Positions 43,309-51,668 of a stretch of DNA of 64,000 bases are shown piece by piece. The stretch lies in assembly GCA_045538935.1 (NCBI GenBank), contig JAZQEI010000002.1, positions 1 to 64,000 on the forward strand, read 5' to 3'. Each line of letters opens with the position of its first letter. The first letter of the stretch is position 1. Source of the stretch: RGIG3013 sp045538935. GTDB taxonomy: Bacteria; Bacillota; Clostridia; Oscillospirales; Acutalibacteraceae. The notes beneath the pieces were generated by a model. The model made no database searches. It saw nothing but the letters and a program-made list of their open reading frames with translations, and was not told the origin of the DNA. Both the position numbers and the translations under genes were made by a program.

Positions 43309-44187
43309 TTGATTAAAGATGCTATAGGAACCGGTGCTACTATTGAAGAAGCAAAAGAAAACGCACTTTTGCTTTTAGATGCAAGCCTTGATGATGATGT
43401 TCAGTTTGAGGTAATAAGCACCGCTAAAAAGAAAACGCTCGGCATATTTGGCGGATCCGATGCAAAAGTAAGGGCATATATAGAATTGCCCGACCCAAAA
43501 CCCGCCAAAAAAACTCAACCTGAAAAGGTTAAAAAGGCAGAAAAGCCTGCTAAAACCGAAAAGGCTGATAAACCAGCAAAGGCAGAAAAGCCCGCTAAAA
43601 AAGACACTACCGTTACACAAAGTTCTGAAAAGGCGGTTGACCCCAGCACTTTAGAAGACGGCAGTTCGGCAAAAAAAGCAGTAAATTATTTAGAAAACAT
43701 TTTAGCCGCTTTGGGCTGCAGCAATATTAAAATTATGGTAGAGCCCGAAGATAACGGCGCTACTATAGACGTTTCGGGTGATGGACTTGGCGCTCTTATT
43801 GGCCGCAGAGGTGAAACCCTTTCGGCAGTAAGTTATTTAGCAAGTCTTGCTGCAAACTCTGGTAACGGCTATTACAGAGTTACCATTAACATTGGCGATT
43901 ATCGTCAAAGACGCGAACAAACCCTTATTTCTCTTGCAAAGAGAATGTCGGCACAGGCTATAAAGAGTGGCAGAAAGCGCACTTTAGACCCCATGAACCC
44001 GTACGAGCGTAGAATTATTCACACCGCAGTACAAGAAATTGACGGTGTTGAGTCTAACTCTATTGGTGAAGGCAGTGCAAGAAGGGTTGTTATTACCCCC
44101 ACCAAAAAAGCCGAGGCTACAGAGCAAGCAGACAGACAACAACGCAAAGATGCCGGCGATATTCCGCTTTACGGCAAAATAAAGTAA
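43309..44187 (+). CDS. jag: Jag/KhpB RNA-binding protein
   Basis: A TTG start behind GGAGG gives 292 residues. Order: an N-terminal Jag_N domain (ATIEEAKENAL), a Lys/Ala/Pro/Glu-rich linker (residues ~65-115), a KH-like domain with GLGALIGRRGETL and a C-terminal R3H domain (NPYERRIIHTAVQ). It binds RNA and, in related Gram-positives, affects cell elongation. Strong terminator behind. mnmE, its usual next gene, is missing. Confidence 0.94.
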   Translation: MIKDAIGTGATIEEAKENALLLLDASLDDDVQFEVISTAKKKTLGIFGGSDAKVRAYIELPDPKPAKKTQPEKVKKAEKPAKTEKADKPAKAEKPAKKDTTVTQSSEKAVDPSTLEDGSSAKKAVNYLENILAALGCSNIKIMVEPEDNGATIDVSGDGLGALIGRRGETLSAVSYLASLAANSGNGYYRVTINIGDYRQRREQTLISLAKRMSAQAIKSGRKRTLDPMNPYERRIIHTAVQEIDGVESNSIGEGSARRVVITPTKKAEATEQADRQQRKDAGDIPLYGKIK

Positions 44188-44193
44188 TTTTTT

Positions 44194-44227
44194 GGCTGAA
44201 CTTATATTTTTAAGTTCAGCCTTTTTT
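44194..44227 (+). terminator. Terminator of the rpmH-jag cluster
   Basis: GGCTGAACTTA/TAAGTTCAGCC with a 6-nt loop and six T. Confidence 0.93.
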
Positions 44228-44238
44228 GGAGTTATATT

Positions 44239-45126
44239 ATGATTTACACCATAACCTTCTCGCCCGCTTTAGATTTATGCATGTGGGCAGAGTCATTAAC
44301 ACTTAACAAAACCAATCGCTCAACACACGAACTTATAAACGTTGGCGGCAAGGGCATAAATGTGTCGTTAGTTTTAAAAGAGTTAGAGTTTGAATCTACT
44401 GTTTTAGGGTTTGTTGGCGGTTTTGTTGGTGAGGAAATTGAGCGTAGACTAAAAGTACAAAACATTACAACCGACTTTGTACGACTAAATGAAAACAGTC
44501 GCATAAACGTAAAATTAATGGGTGAGAACGAAACCGAAATAAATGCCAAGGGGCCTGCTATTGATGACGAATCAATAAACCTATTATTAAAAAAGATAGA
44601 TACATTAAAAAGTGAAGATGTACTAATTATTTCGGGCAGTGCGCCAAAAGGTGCTATAGAAAAAGTGCTAAATGCCGTTGACAACAGTGGTGCTTTATTG
44701 GTTTTAGACACCGCGGGTGAAAATCTGTTAAACTCGTTAAAATATAAGCCATTCTTTATAAAACCCAATAAGCAAGAAATTGAAGAACTATTAAATATAA
44801 GTTGTAACAGCTTAGACGATATTTCCGATGCGGCTCAAAAGCTTATTGATATGGGCGCTAAAAATGTTGCTGTATCGTTAGGGCAAGACGGTGTATTGTT
44901 TAAAAATAAAACTACCCAAATTTATTTACCGGCACCTAAAGGCACAGTTGTTAACACAGTAGGCTCGGGCGATTCGTTGGTGGCAGGCTTTGTTGCCGGA
45001 TATTTAAACACACAGGACTATGAATTTGCAATAAGGCTTGGTGTAGCGTGCGGCTCGGCAACCGCCTTTTCCCCCACCCTTGCAACTAAAAATGAAATAG
45101 ATAATATTTTCTTAAAAATTAAGTAG
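44239..45126 (+). CDS. PfkB-family sugar kinase (1-phosphofructokinase type)
   Basis: The 295-residue protein phosphorylates a phosphosugar, most likely fructose-1-phosphate, or tagatose-6-phosphate (LacC). Motifs: INVGGKGINVSLVL at the N-terminus, IKPNKQEIEELL, and the PfkB signature NTVGSGDSLVAGF carrying the catalytic aspartate. No PTS transporter or regulator is adjacent, so the natural substrate is uncertain. Start GGAGTTATATT ATG. Confidence 0.88.
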   Translation: MIYTITFSPALDLCMWAESLTLNKTNRSTHELINVGGKGINVSLVLKELEFESTVLGFVGGFVGEEIERRLKVQNITTDFVRLNENSRINVKLMGENETEINAKGPAIDDESINLLLKKIDTLKSEDVLIISGSAPKGAIEKVLNAVDNSGALLVLDTAGENLLNSLKYKPFFIKPNKQEIEELLNISCNSLDDISDAAQKLIDMGAKNVAVSLGQDGVLFKNKTTQIYLPAPKGTVVNTVGSGDSLVAGFVAGYLNTQDYEFAIRLGVACGSATAFSPTLATKNEIDNIFLKIK

Positions 45127-45151
45127 TGTTTATATATTTCAACCCCACTTA

Positions 45152-45342
45152 CCTATTTCTTTGGCGCAAAGAAATAGGCGAAAGAAACATTAAGGGGAAT
45201 TTCGATTTTCCCCTTTTGACAACGAAAATATTAACCTACAAATACGCCCTTGAAAGAGAAAAATTTCTCTAATCAAGGGCAATTTTCTTTTTATTTTTAT
45301 CTCTCGTTGTCTATCCCCTAAACGACAAGGGTTTGGCCCTTG
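45152..45342. repeat. Cluster of four inverted repeats
   Basis: Stems: CCTATTTCTTT/AAAGAAATAGG (45152-45178), AAGGGGAA/TTCCCCTT (45192-45215), GCCCTTGA..TCAAGGGC with an inner GAGAAA/TTTCTC (45246-45280) and CAAGGG/CCCTTG (45326-45342). The last two share half-sites. No ORF. Some may be terminators for the sugar kinase gene; together they look like a dispersed intergenic repeat. Confidence 0.65.
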
Positions 45343-45358
45343 ACCCTATATAACACTT

Positions 45359-45805
45359 TTAACTATTATAAGTTTTATTATTTGAAAGATTTATTATTTG
45401 AAGTTTTAATTTTTTTGCAAGTTCGTATGTTTTCGCCGCATTTCCCCAACTATGATGTACAAAACAAATTGCGGCATCTGACCGAGTTACCATATATTTA
45501 TTTCGTTGTGGTATTGCTGATTTATAATGATATTTTTCAAAATCGGTAGGAAAAATTATTTCATCAAAAATATTTTTGTTGAACACATTAAATGTGATAT
45601 ACGGAATAACTAAAATATTGTTTATATGTGGATAAATACTTTTTAATTTGAAAACCACACTAGCACATGTACGGTCGAAACCACCTTGGCCACCACTCAA
45701 AAATTGTGTTGCCCCATTTTTTATGCATTCTACAATGACATTTTCAAGCTCATTAATAGACATTCCGTAACACTCACTATGCCCTATAAAAACAACTGTT
45801 TTCAT
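45359..45805 (-). CDS. SLOG-family (DprA/YpsA-like Rossmann) protein
   Basis: A 148-residue soluble protein. It opens VVFIGHSECYG, has a glycine loop FLSGGQGGFDR and a C-terminal RNKYMVTRSDAAICF segment followed by GNAAKTYELAKK. This is the nucleotide-binding SLOG fold seen in YpsA/DUF1273 proteins and in conflict-related systems. Function unknown. It is divergent from an XRE regulator with two palindromic sites between them. Confidence 0.72.
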   Translation of the reverse strand: MKTVVFIGHSECYGMSINELENVIVECIKNGATQFLSGGQGGFDRTCASVVFKLKSIYPHINNILVIPYITFNVFNKNIFDEIIFPTDFEKYHYKSAIPQRNKYMVTRSDAAICFVHHSWGNAAKTYELAKKLKLQIINLSNNKTYNS

Positions 45806-45819
45806 ATTTTACCCTCGCT

Positions 45820-45837
45820 TGTCCTATGTGTAGGACA
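45820..45837. promoter_or_regulatory. Operator O1 of the SLOG/XRE pair
   Basis: Perfect palindrome TGTCCTA-N4-TAGGACA, just upstream of the SLOG start codon. Confidence 0.7.
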
Positions 45838-45865
45838 TATTTTGTTTGATTATAGTATAAACTAT

Positions 45866-45888
45866 TTTTGTCCTAAATCAAGACAAAA
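45866..45888. promoter_or_regulatory. Operator O2 of the SLOG/XRE pair
   Basis: TTTTGTC-N9-GACAAAA; the left part again holds TGTCCTA (45869-45875). It overlaps a possible -35 of the SLOG gene and the region just before the XRE start. TATACTATAAT on the minus strand (about 45850-45860) is the likely -10 region. Confidence 0.6.
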
Positions 45889-45899
45889 GAGTTGTGAAT

Positions 45900-46139
45900 A
45901 TGAAAAGAATTATTGATAGCGAACAATTAAATATAGTCGGAAATAAGATTAAACAAGCGCGTGAGCAAAAAGGCTACAGTCAAAAACAACTTTCAGAAAA
46001 GTTAGAGCTTTTAGCCGTTTACACCTGCCGTGGCTCAATTTCTCGCATTGAAAACGGCAAGCGTGCCGTAACCGATATTGAACTTGATGCCATATCGAAA
46101 GTTTTAGACGTTTCATTAGATTATTTATTTGGTAGATAA
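45900..46139 (+). CDS. XRE-family transcriptional regulator
   Basis: A 79-residue protein that is almost only a helix-turn-helix domain: GNKIKQAREQKGYSQKQLSE, SISRIENGKR, LDVSLDYLFG. The ATG at 45900 is preferred to a GTG six bases upstream; no strong binding site is seen. It probably represses itself and the SLOG gene through the palindromes in between. Confidence 0.88.
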   Translation: MKRIIDSEQLNIVGNKIKQAREQKGYSQKQLSEKLELLAVYTCRGSISRIENGKRAVTDIELDAISKVLDVSLDYLFGR

Positions 46140-46140
46140 C

Positions 46141-46186
46141 AAAAATACCCCCGAACAAACCAAAATGTTTGTTCGGGGGTATTTTT
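46141..46186. terminator. Bidirectional terminator xre / pgsA
   Basis: A perfect 19-bp stem AAAAATACCCCCGAACAAA and its complement, with an 8-nt loop, between convergent units. It closes the long lipoprotein-to-pgsA operon. Confidence 0.93.
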
Positions 46187-46194
46187 GTTTATGT

Positions 46195-46773
46195 TTATTT
46201 TGACGGGTCTACAAATTCTTTATTGTCGAGCATATAAATAACGCCGGATATTATGCAAAGTATAGCAGATACCCATAAAAGCACACTTGTACCAATTCTG
46301 AATATATTGGTAACTGTTTGTAGTTTTGGGAATAAATCAGCAAAGGCTTCAACCGTTATGGCATATATTATGGCGGTCATTTGGCTTACTGTTTTAAGTT
46401 TTCCAAAAATGTTTGCCGCAATTACCTTGCCGCCGGATGACACTGCTACAAGGCGCATAGAAGAAATCATAAACTCGCGGAATAACACTATAAATGCTAT
46501 CCAAACCGAGCCTATGCCAATGTCTAGCGCTATAAAACCTAAAAATGCGGCGGTGGTTAACATTTTGTCGGCAAGTGGATCTAAAAACTTGCCAAAATCG
46601 GTTACCAAATTGTATTTGCGAGCCATTTTTCCGTCTATTAAGTCGGTTAAAGATGCCACAATAAAAATGAGTAGAGCTACTATGTAATGGAATTTAAAAT
46701 TAACAAGTAGCGTAACCATAAAAATTGGGGTTAAAATTATTCTTAATATTGTCAGTTTGTTTGGGGTGTTCAT
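46195..46773 (-). CDS. pgsA: CDP-diacylglycerol-glycerol-3-phosphate phosphatidyltransferase
   Basis: Makes phosphatidylglycerol phosphate in the membrane. The 192-residue protein has about six helices and the CDP-alcohol phosphotransferase motif DLIDGKMARKYN...FGKFLDPLADK with all four aspartates. Its start overlaps the rimO stop by four bases. Last gene of the operon. Confidence 0.95.
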   Translation of the reverse strand: MNTPNKLTILRIILTPIFMVTLLVNFKFHYIVALLIFIVASLTDLIDGKMARKYNLVTDFGKFLDPLADKMLTTAAFLGFIALDIGIGSVWIAFIVLFREFMISSMRLVAVSSGGKVIAANIFGKLKTVSQMTAIIYAITVEAFADLFPKLQTVTNIFRIGTSVLLWVSAILCIISGVIYMLDNKEFVDPSK

Positions 46774-48098
46774 TCTACCAATTCTCCTAACAAATCGTAT
46801 TCTATGCTGTCAAAAATATTGACCTTTACAAAATCGCCTATTTTAAGGGGTTTTGGGGTTGTAAAGAAAACCTTGCCGTCAATTTCGGGTGCATCAAACT
46901 CGCTGCGGCCATAATAACAACGAATAAACGAGTCATAACCCTCTATAAGCACGGTAACGGTTTTGCCCTGCATATCAATAAGCTTTTGCTCGCTTACCGA
47001 CATTTGCTCGCGCATTATAATGTCTAAACGGTCTTGCTTTGTTTGTTCGTCTATCTGATTATCCATCTCGGCCGCAAAGGTACCTTCTTCGGCAGAATAT
47101 GTAAAGCAACCGAGTTTATCGAACTTATACTGCTTTACAAACTCACAAAGTTCACAAAACTGTTCTTCTGTCTCTCCGGGGAAGCCCGTAATAAAGGTAG
47201 TGCGAATTTTAACGTCTTTTACCTTGCTTCTTATTCTGTTAATTAATTCGCCTAAACTCTTAGCATCGCCGCGTCGGTTCATGCTCTTTAAAATATCACC
47301 ATTTACATGCTGAAGAGGTATATCTAAATATTTTACCAGCTTCTCTTCACTGTTTATTACATCTAAAAGCTCATCGGTTATACGCTCGGGGTAGGTGTAA
47401 AGGGTGCGTATCCAATAAATTTCGTCTATTTTGCAAAGTTCTTTTAAAAGTTCGGGTAATTTAGACTCGCCGTAAATATCGGCACCGTATGCGGTGGTAT
47501 CTTGAGCCACAACGATTAATTCTTTAACACCTTTTTTAGCCAAGGCACGCGCCTCGCGCACTACGTCCTCTATTGTACGGCTACGCATTTTGCCTCTAAT
47601 TTTAGGAATTGCGCAGTAGGTACAACAGTTATTACAGCCTTCTGCAATTTTTATGTAGGTAGAAAACGGATACGAGCCCAAAATGCGCTCCTTGCCCATT
47701 TCTAAGTCTTCTTTTGGGCCGTAAGAGTTTTCACACTCGCCCTTTACCGCCTTTTTTACAAGCTCAGCAATATTTTTATTAGAGCCAATACCTACAACTA
47801 GGTCTACCTCTTTTATTTCTTCGGTAATGTCGTCTTTGTACCTTTCGGCAAGACAACCTGTTACTATAAGCGCCTTTAACTTGCCTGTTTCTTTGTATCG
47901 GGCGGCCTCTAGAATGTTTTCTATTGCCTCGGCCTTAGCAGATTCTATAAAGCCGCAGGTATTTATTATTATAGCGTCGGCCTGAGCCTCTTCATTTACA
48001 ATTTCAATACCGTGATGCTGCAAGGAATATAGCATCTGCTCGGCATCTATTTGGTTTTTAGGGCATCCTAACGATACCATTGCTACTTTAATGGGCAT
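46770..48098 (-). CDS. rimO: Ribosomal protein S12 methylthiotransferase
   Basis: Radical-SAM enzyme that methylthiolates an aspartate of S12. The 442-residue protein has an N-terminal MTTase domain with three cysteines (VSLGCPKNQIDAE is the RimO-specific start), the radical-SAM motif CNNCCTYCAIP and a C-terminal TRAM domain. Starts directly after recX. Confidence 0.95.
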   Translation of the reverse strand: MPIKVAMVSLGCPKNQIDAEQMLYSLQHHGIEIVNEEAQADAIIINTCGFIESAKAEAIENILEAARYKETGKLKALIVTGCLAERYKDDITEEIKEVDLVVGIGSNKNIAELVKKAVKGECENSYGPKEDLEMGKERILGSYPFSTYIKIAEGCNNCCTYCAIPKIRGKMRSRTIEDVVREARALAKKGVKELIVVAQDTTAYGADIYGESKLPELLKELCKIDEIYWIRTLYTYPERITDELLDVINSEEKLVKYLDIPLQHVNGDILKSMNRRGDAKSLGELINRIRSKVKDVKIRTTFITGFPGETEEQFCELCEFVKQYKFDKLGCFTYSAEEGTFAAEMDNQIDEQTKQDRLDIIMREQMSVSEQKLIDMQGKTVTVLIEGYDSFIRCYYGRSEFDAPEIDGKVFFTTPKPLKIGDFVKVNIFDSIEYDLLGELVE

Positions 48099-48722
48099 TT
48101 AGTCCTCCGAAAACTCAATATCCTCAGCGTATTCTCTGAGGGCTTTTTTGATGTCGGCAAAGCCAAAGCCCTTACGCACAAGGGCCGAAAACACCTTATT
48201 TATATTTTCGGGTGTATTTAACTTTGCAGAATATTTTTTAGAAATAATTTCTTTAATTTGCTCTATAGGGTTTACATCGTAATTTTCTAGAACATCACGC
48301 ATAACCTCGGGCTCTATGCCCTTTTCGAAAAGCTTGTGTTTGGCCTCGTTTAGTGAAATGTTTTGGCGCGCAAACGATTCTAATAAGCGCTTTGCATATT
48401 TTTCATCGTTTATATAACCGAGTTCTTCCATTCTATTGGTAGCGCTAACAACATTTTGCTCTAAAAAGCCGGCCGTTCTTAGTTTTTTTATAAGAGATTT
48501 TTTGCTTAAATCACCATTAGACAAATAGTAAATAGCACGCGATTTTGCACGTACAAAGTCGGAATCGACCTTTAGTTTTTCTATTTGCGACTCATCAAGG
48601 TCACTGCCAACACTAATTGCGCAGTTTAGAAAAAACTCTTTATCGAGCAAAAGGCAAGACCCATCTTCAAAGGTGATTTCTATTAAAGATTTTCTTACCT
48701 TTTCGGTTTTTACAACTTTCAT
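48099..48722 (-). CDS. recX: Regulatory protein RecX
   Basis: A 207-residue all-helical protein with RecX motifs (RAIYYLSNGDLSKKSLIKKL, YINDEKYAKRL, VRKGFGFADIKKAL). RecX binds RecA filaments and limits them. Its ATG overlaps the recA stop (TAATG), so it is co-translated. Confidence 0.92.
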   Translation of the reverse strand: MKVVKTEKVRKSLIEITFEDGSCLLLDKEFFLNCAISVGSDLDESQIEKLKVDSDFVRAKSRAIYYLSNGDLSKKSLIKKLRTAGFLEQNVVSATNRMEELGYINDEKYAKRLLESFARQNISLNEAKHKLFEKGIEPEVMRDVLENYDVNPIEQIKEIISKKYSAKLNTPENINKVFSALVRKGFGFADIKKALREYAEDIEFSED

Positions 48723-49849
48723 TATTCGTCAACCGAAATATCGATATCTATTTTACGTTTTGGTTTACTTTCTTCGGCGGGTACGGGATTTTCTAGGGTT
48801 GGAACCTCGCCGCCCTCGTTTTTGCTAGCCTGTGTAAAGGTAAGCTTTGCAATGGCTTCGGCTATTTTTTCCTCAACCTCTTTAGCAAGCTCTGGACGTG
48901 CTTCGAAAAGTGCCTTTGTATTATCACGACCTTGACCTAAGCGGTCCTCACCATAATAAAACCATGCGCCCGAACGGCGTAGTATGCCGTGTTCAACGCC
49001 CATATCTACAATTTCGCCAACGTGGGAAATACCCTTGCCGTACATAATATCGAACTCGGCCTCTCTAAACGGGGGCGATACCTTGTTCTTTGTAACCTTA
49101 GCCTTAGTACGCGAGCCAATCATTTTGCCGCCCGCCTTTAAGGTTTCGGTACGGCGAATGTCTATGCGCACACTGGCATAAAAGCGTAGCGCTCTACCAC
49201 CCGTTGTAGTTTCATTAGAACCGTACATAACACCGATTTTTTCTCTTAACTGGTTAATGAATATTACAACACAATTAGACTTAGAAATTGCACCTGCAAG
49301 CTTTCTTAAAGACTGCGACATTAAACGAGCGTGAAGTCCTACGTGGGATTCACCCATCTCGCCCTCAATTTCGGCCTTGGGCACTAATGCTGCAACCGAG
49401 TCGATTACAACAACATCTACTGCACCCGAGCGAACTAAAGCCTCGGTAATTTCTAATGCTTGCTCGCCGGTATCGGGCTGAGAAACGAGTAAAGAGTCGA
49501 TATCTACGCCCAAATTTGCCGAATAAACGGGGTCTAGAGCATGCTCTACATCTATAAACGCTGCGGTGCCGCCAAGCTTTTGAGCTTCGGCAACAACGTG
49601 TAATGCTATGGTTGTTTTACCCGAAGATTCCGGGCCGTAAATTTCTATAATTCTGCCTCTGGGCACGCCGCCTATGCCAAGGGCTATATCGAGCGAGAGT
49701 GAGCCTGTAGAAATACTGTCTACCTGCATTTTTGCATTTTCTCCTAAACGCATAACTGCACCCTGACCAAAGCTTTTTTCAATTTGGTCTAAGGCTGTTT
49801 GAAGGGCTTTTTGCCTATCGTTTGTTTTGTCTTTTATTTTATCTGCCAT
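48722..49849 (-). CDS. recA: Recombinase RecA
   Basis: The 375-residue recombinase starts at the ATG 49849 behind GGAGTG. Walker A GPESSGKTT, IDVEHALDPVYA-like IDVEHALDPVYS, Walker B VVVIDSVAALVP and loop L2 NQLREKIGVMYGSNETTTGG are intact. Acidic C-terminal tail present. No LexA box was recognised; the gene lies inside an operon and has no clear own promoter in the 21-bp gap. Confidence 0.98.
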   Translation of the reverse strand: MADKIKDKTNDRQKALQTALDQIEKSFGQGAVMRLGENAKMQVDSISTGSLSLDIALGIGGVPRGRIIEIYGPESSGKTTIALHVVAEAQKLGGTAAFIDVEHALDPVYSANLGVDIDSLLVSQPDTGEQALEITEALVRSGAVDVVVIDSVAALVPKAEIEGEMGESHVGLHARLMSQSLRKLAGAISKSNCVVIFINQLREKIGVMYGSNETTTGGRALRFYASVRIDIRRTETLKAGGKMIGSRTKAKVTKNKVSPPFREAEFDIMYGKGISHVGEIVDMGVEHGILRRSGAWFYYGEDRLGQGRDNTKALFEARPELAKEVEEKIAEAIAKLTFTQASKNEGGEVPTLENPVPAEESKPKRKIDIDISVDE

Positions 49850-49870
49850 ATGTATCACTCCTGTGTGTTT

Positions 49871-50713
49871 TTAAAATTCTTTAAGTTTAGCCTCTATAAC
49901 ACGGTTTTGGCCGTTATAGTCGTTTATTACTTTTATGTCGCAAAAGTTATTATCTTCTAAAATTTTTGAAACCTCTTCTGCCTGACTGAAACCTATTTCT
50001 AAAAAGATTTTGCCGTTTTGATTTAGCAAACATTCCTTTGCTCGTACGGCTATTGATTTATAAAATTTAAGTCCGTCTTTTCCGCCGTCGAGTGCGGTTT
50101 TAGGCTCACGCAAAACCTCGGTTTGCAAAGTATCGATTTCACCGGTTTTTATATAAGGCGGATTACTTAGTATAACGTCGAATTTATTGTTGGTAGTAAA
50201 GGTAAAAACATCGTCTAAAATAGGGGTTACATTTACCTTTAGATTTTTTATGTTTTTTGTTAGGTACTCGTATGCTTCGGGCTCTTTTTCAAGCGCAAAC
50301 ACAAAAGCATTAGGGCATTTTTTTGCCACCGTCGCCGCAATACAGCCACTGCCCGAGCATAAATCTATAACCCTTAAAGGTCGATTACCTATATACTCTA
50401 TTGCTTTTTCGCATAAAACCTCGGTGTCAGCTCTGGGTATTAGCACACCCTTGCCCACATTAAATTTTAAACCGTAAAATTCCCACTCGCCAAATATATA
50501 CTGAAGCGGCTCGCCGGTTTTACGCCTATATAAAATGTCGCATAAAGTGTCAAACTGTGTTTCGGGCAAAGTGCTTGCATATTGAGTTAAAATTTCGGTT
50601 GTGCTAAGGCCGGTTATATGCATTATTATCTGCTTTGCTTCGAAAACAACTTCTTCTATATCACAGTTTTGCAAATAAACCTTAGCATAGTCATAAGCTT
50701 GTTTTATTGTCAT
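49871..50713 (-). CDS. prmC: Release factor glutamine methyltransferase
   Basis: Methylates the GGQ glutamine of release factors. The 280-residue start at 50713 overlaps the DUF1385 stop (TAATG) with AGGTG upstream. Motifs: LIPRADTEVLCEKA, VIDLCSGSGCIAATVA for SAM and the catalytic ILSNPPYIKTGEI. Confidence 0.95.
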   Translation of the reverse strand: MTIKQAYDYAKVYLQNCDIEEVVFEAKQIIMHITGLSTTEILTQYASTLPETQFDTLCDILYRRKTGEPLQYIFGEWEFYGLKFNVGKGVLIPRADTEVLCEKAIEYIGNRPLRVIDLCSGSGCIAATVAKKCPNAFVFALEKEPEAYEYLTKNIKNLKVNVTPILDDVFTFTTNNKFDVILSNPPYIKTGEIDTLQTEVLREPKTALDGGKDGLKFYKSIAVRAKECLLNQNGKIFLEIGFSQAEEVSKILEDNNFCDIKVINDYNGQNRVIEAKLKEF

Positions 50714-51666
50714 TAGCAGCACCTATCGGAATCGTCTTCGGGTATAACGGCGGTGAGTGCCGAAATAGCAATTTCGATCATATCGTCATCGGGCTCTTTT
50801 ACGGTTAAGCGTTGAAGCCAAAGTCCCGGAGCAGATATTATGCGGGTAAATAAATTATCAAATCTACCGCAAATTTTTATAAGCTCATAGCTTAAACCTA
50901 ACATAACCGGAATAATTAAAATTTTAGTGGCAACCCAAATTAGTCTAAATTCTGCCGATTTTAACACCGGGAAAAGTGTGGTTAAAATAAAAGATACAAA
51001 TATACTTACAATTAGAGTTACTATTAAAAATGATGTTCCGCAACGCGGGTGAAAGCGCGAGTGTTTTCTAACATTTTCTACTGTTAACTCTTCCTCGGCC
51101 TCGTAACAGAAAATGCTTTTATGCTCTGCGCCGTGGTACATAAATACTCGTTTTATGTCTTTCATATTAGAAACCAGTGCAATATATGCCACAAAAACAG
51201 CTATTTTTATAAAGCCCTCAAACACGGGTTTTAGGTTTGATATATCGTTTTTAAATGCCGATGCAAATAAATCGAACAAAAATGACGGCACCCACATAAA
51301 CAAAAACACCGATAACATAACGCCCAAAACCGATGCAACTACCATTACAATATTCATAAGTGCGGAAGATTTTTTGCTATCTTCTTCGGTTTTTTCTTTG
51401 TCTTCTTCTAAATCGGTAAAGCCCGATTTATCAGCCGAAATCATAAGTGCTTTATAGCCTAAAAGCAAACTCTCTATCATATTTACGACACCGCGCAAAA
51501 TGGGCAGTTTTAAAAACTTAATTTTTTCTTTTATAGATTTAGTTTCTAAATCTATAGTTTCTATTTGGTTGTCGGGCAGTCTTACGGCCATGGTGGTTTT
51601 GTGCGGGCCGCGCATTAAAATGCCCTCTATAAGCGCCTGACCGCCTATTGATGTTTTTTTGCTCAT
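50713..51666 (-). CDS. DUF1385 membrane protein (YqhQ-like)
   Basis: The 317-residue protein begins SIGGQALIEGILMRGP, the DUF1385 signature, and has about four membrane helices plus YHGAEHKSIFCYEAEEELT and HPRCGTSFLI motifs. Function unknown. In many Bacillota it lies just before prmC and prfA; prfA is not adjacent here. Confidence 0.93.
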   Translation of the reverse strand: MSKKTSIGGQALIEGILMRGPHKTTMAVRLPDNQIETIDLETKSIKEKIKFLKLPILRGVVNMIESLLLGYKALMISADKSGFTDLEEDKEKTEEDSKKSSALMNIVMVVASVLGVMLSVFLFMWVPSFLFDLFASAFKNDISNLKPVFEGFIKIAVFVAYIALVSNMKDIKRVFMYHGAEHKSIFCYEAEEELTVENVRKHSRFHPRCGTSFLIVTLIVSIFVSFILTTLFPVLKSAEFRLIWVATKILIIPVMLGLSYELIKICGRFDNLFTRIISAPGLWLQRLTVKEPDDDMIEIAISALTAVIPEDDSDRCC

Positions 51667-51668
51667 TA

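Noticed and set aside
44244..44768. 174-codon minus-strand frame inside the PfkB gene
   Set aside because: It is antisense to conserved kinase motifs and has no family features.
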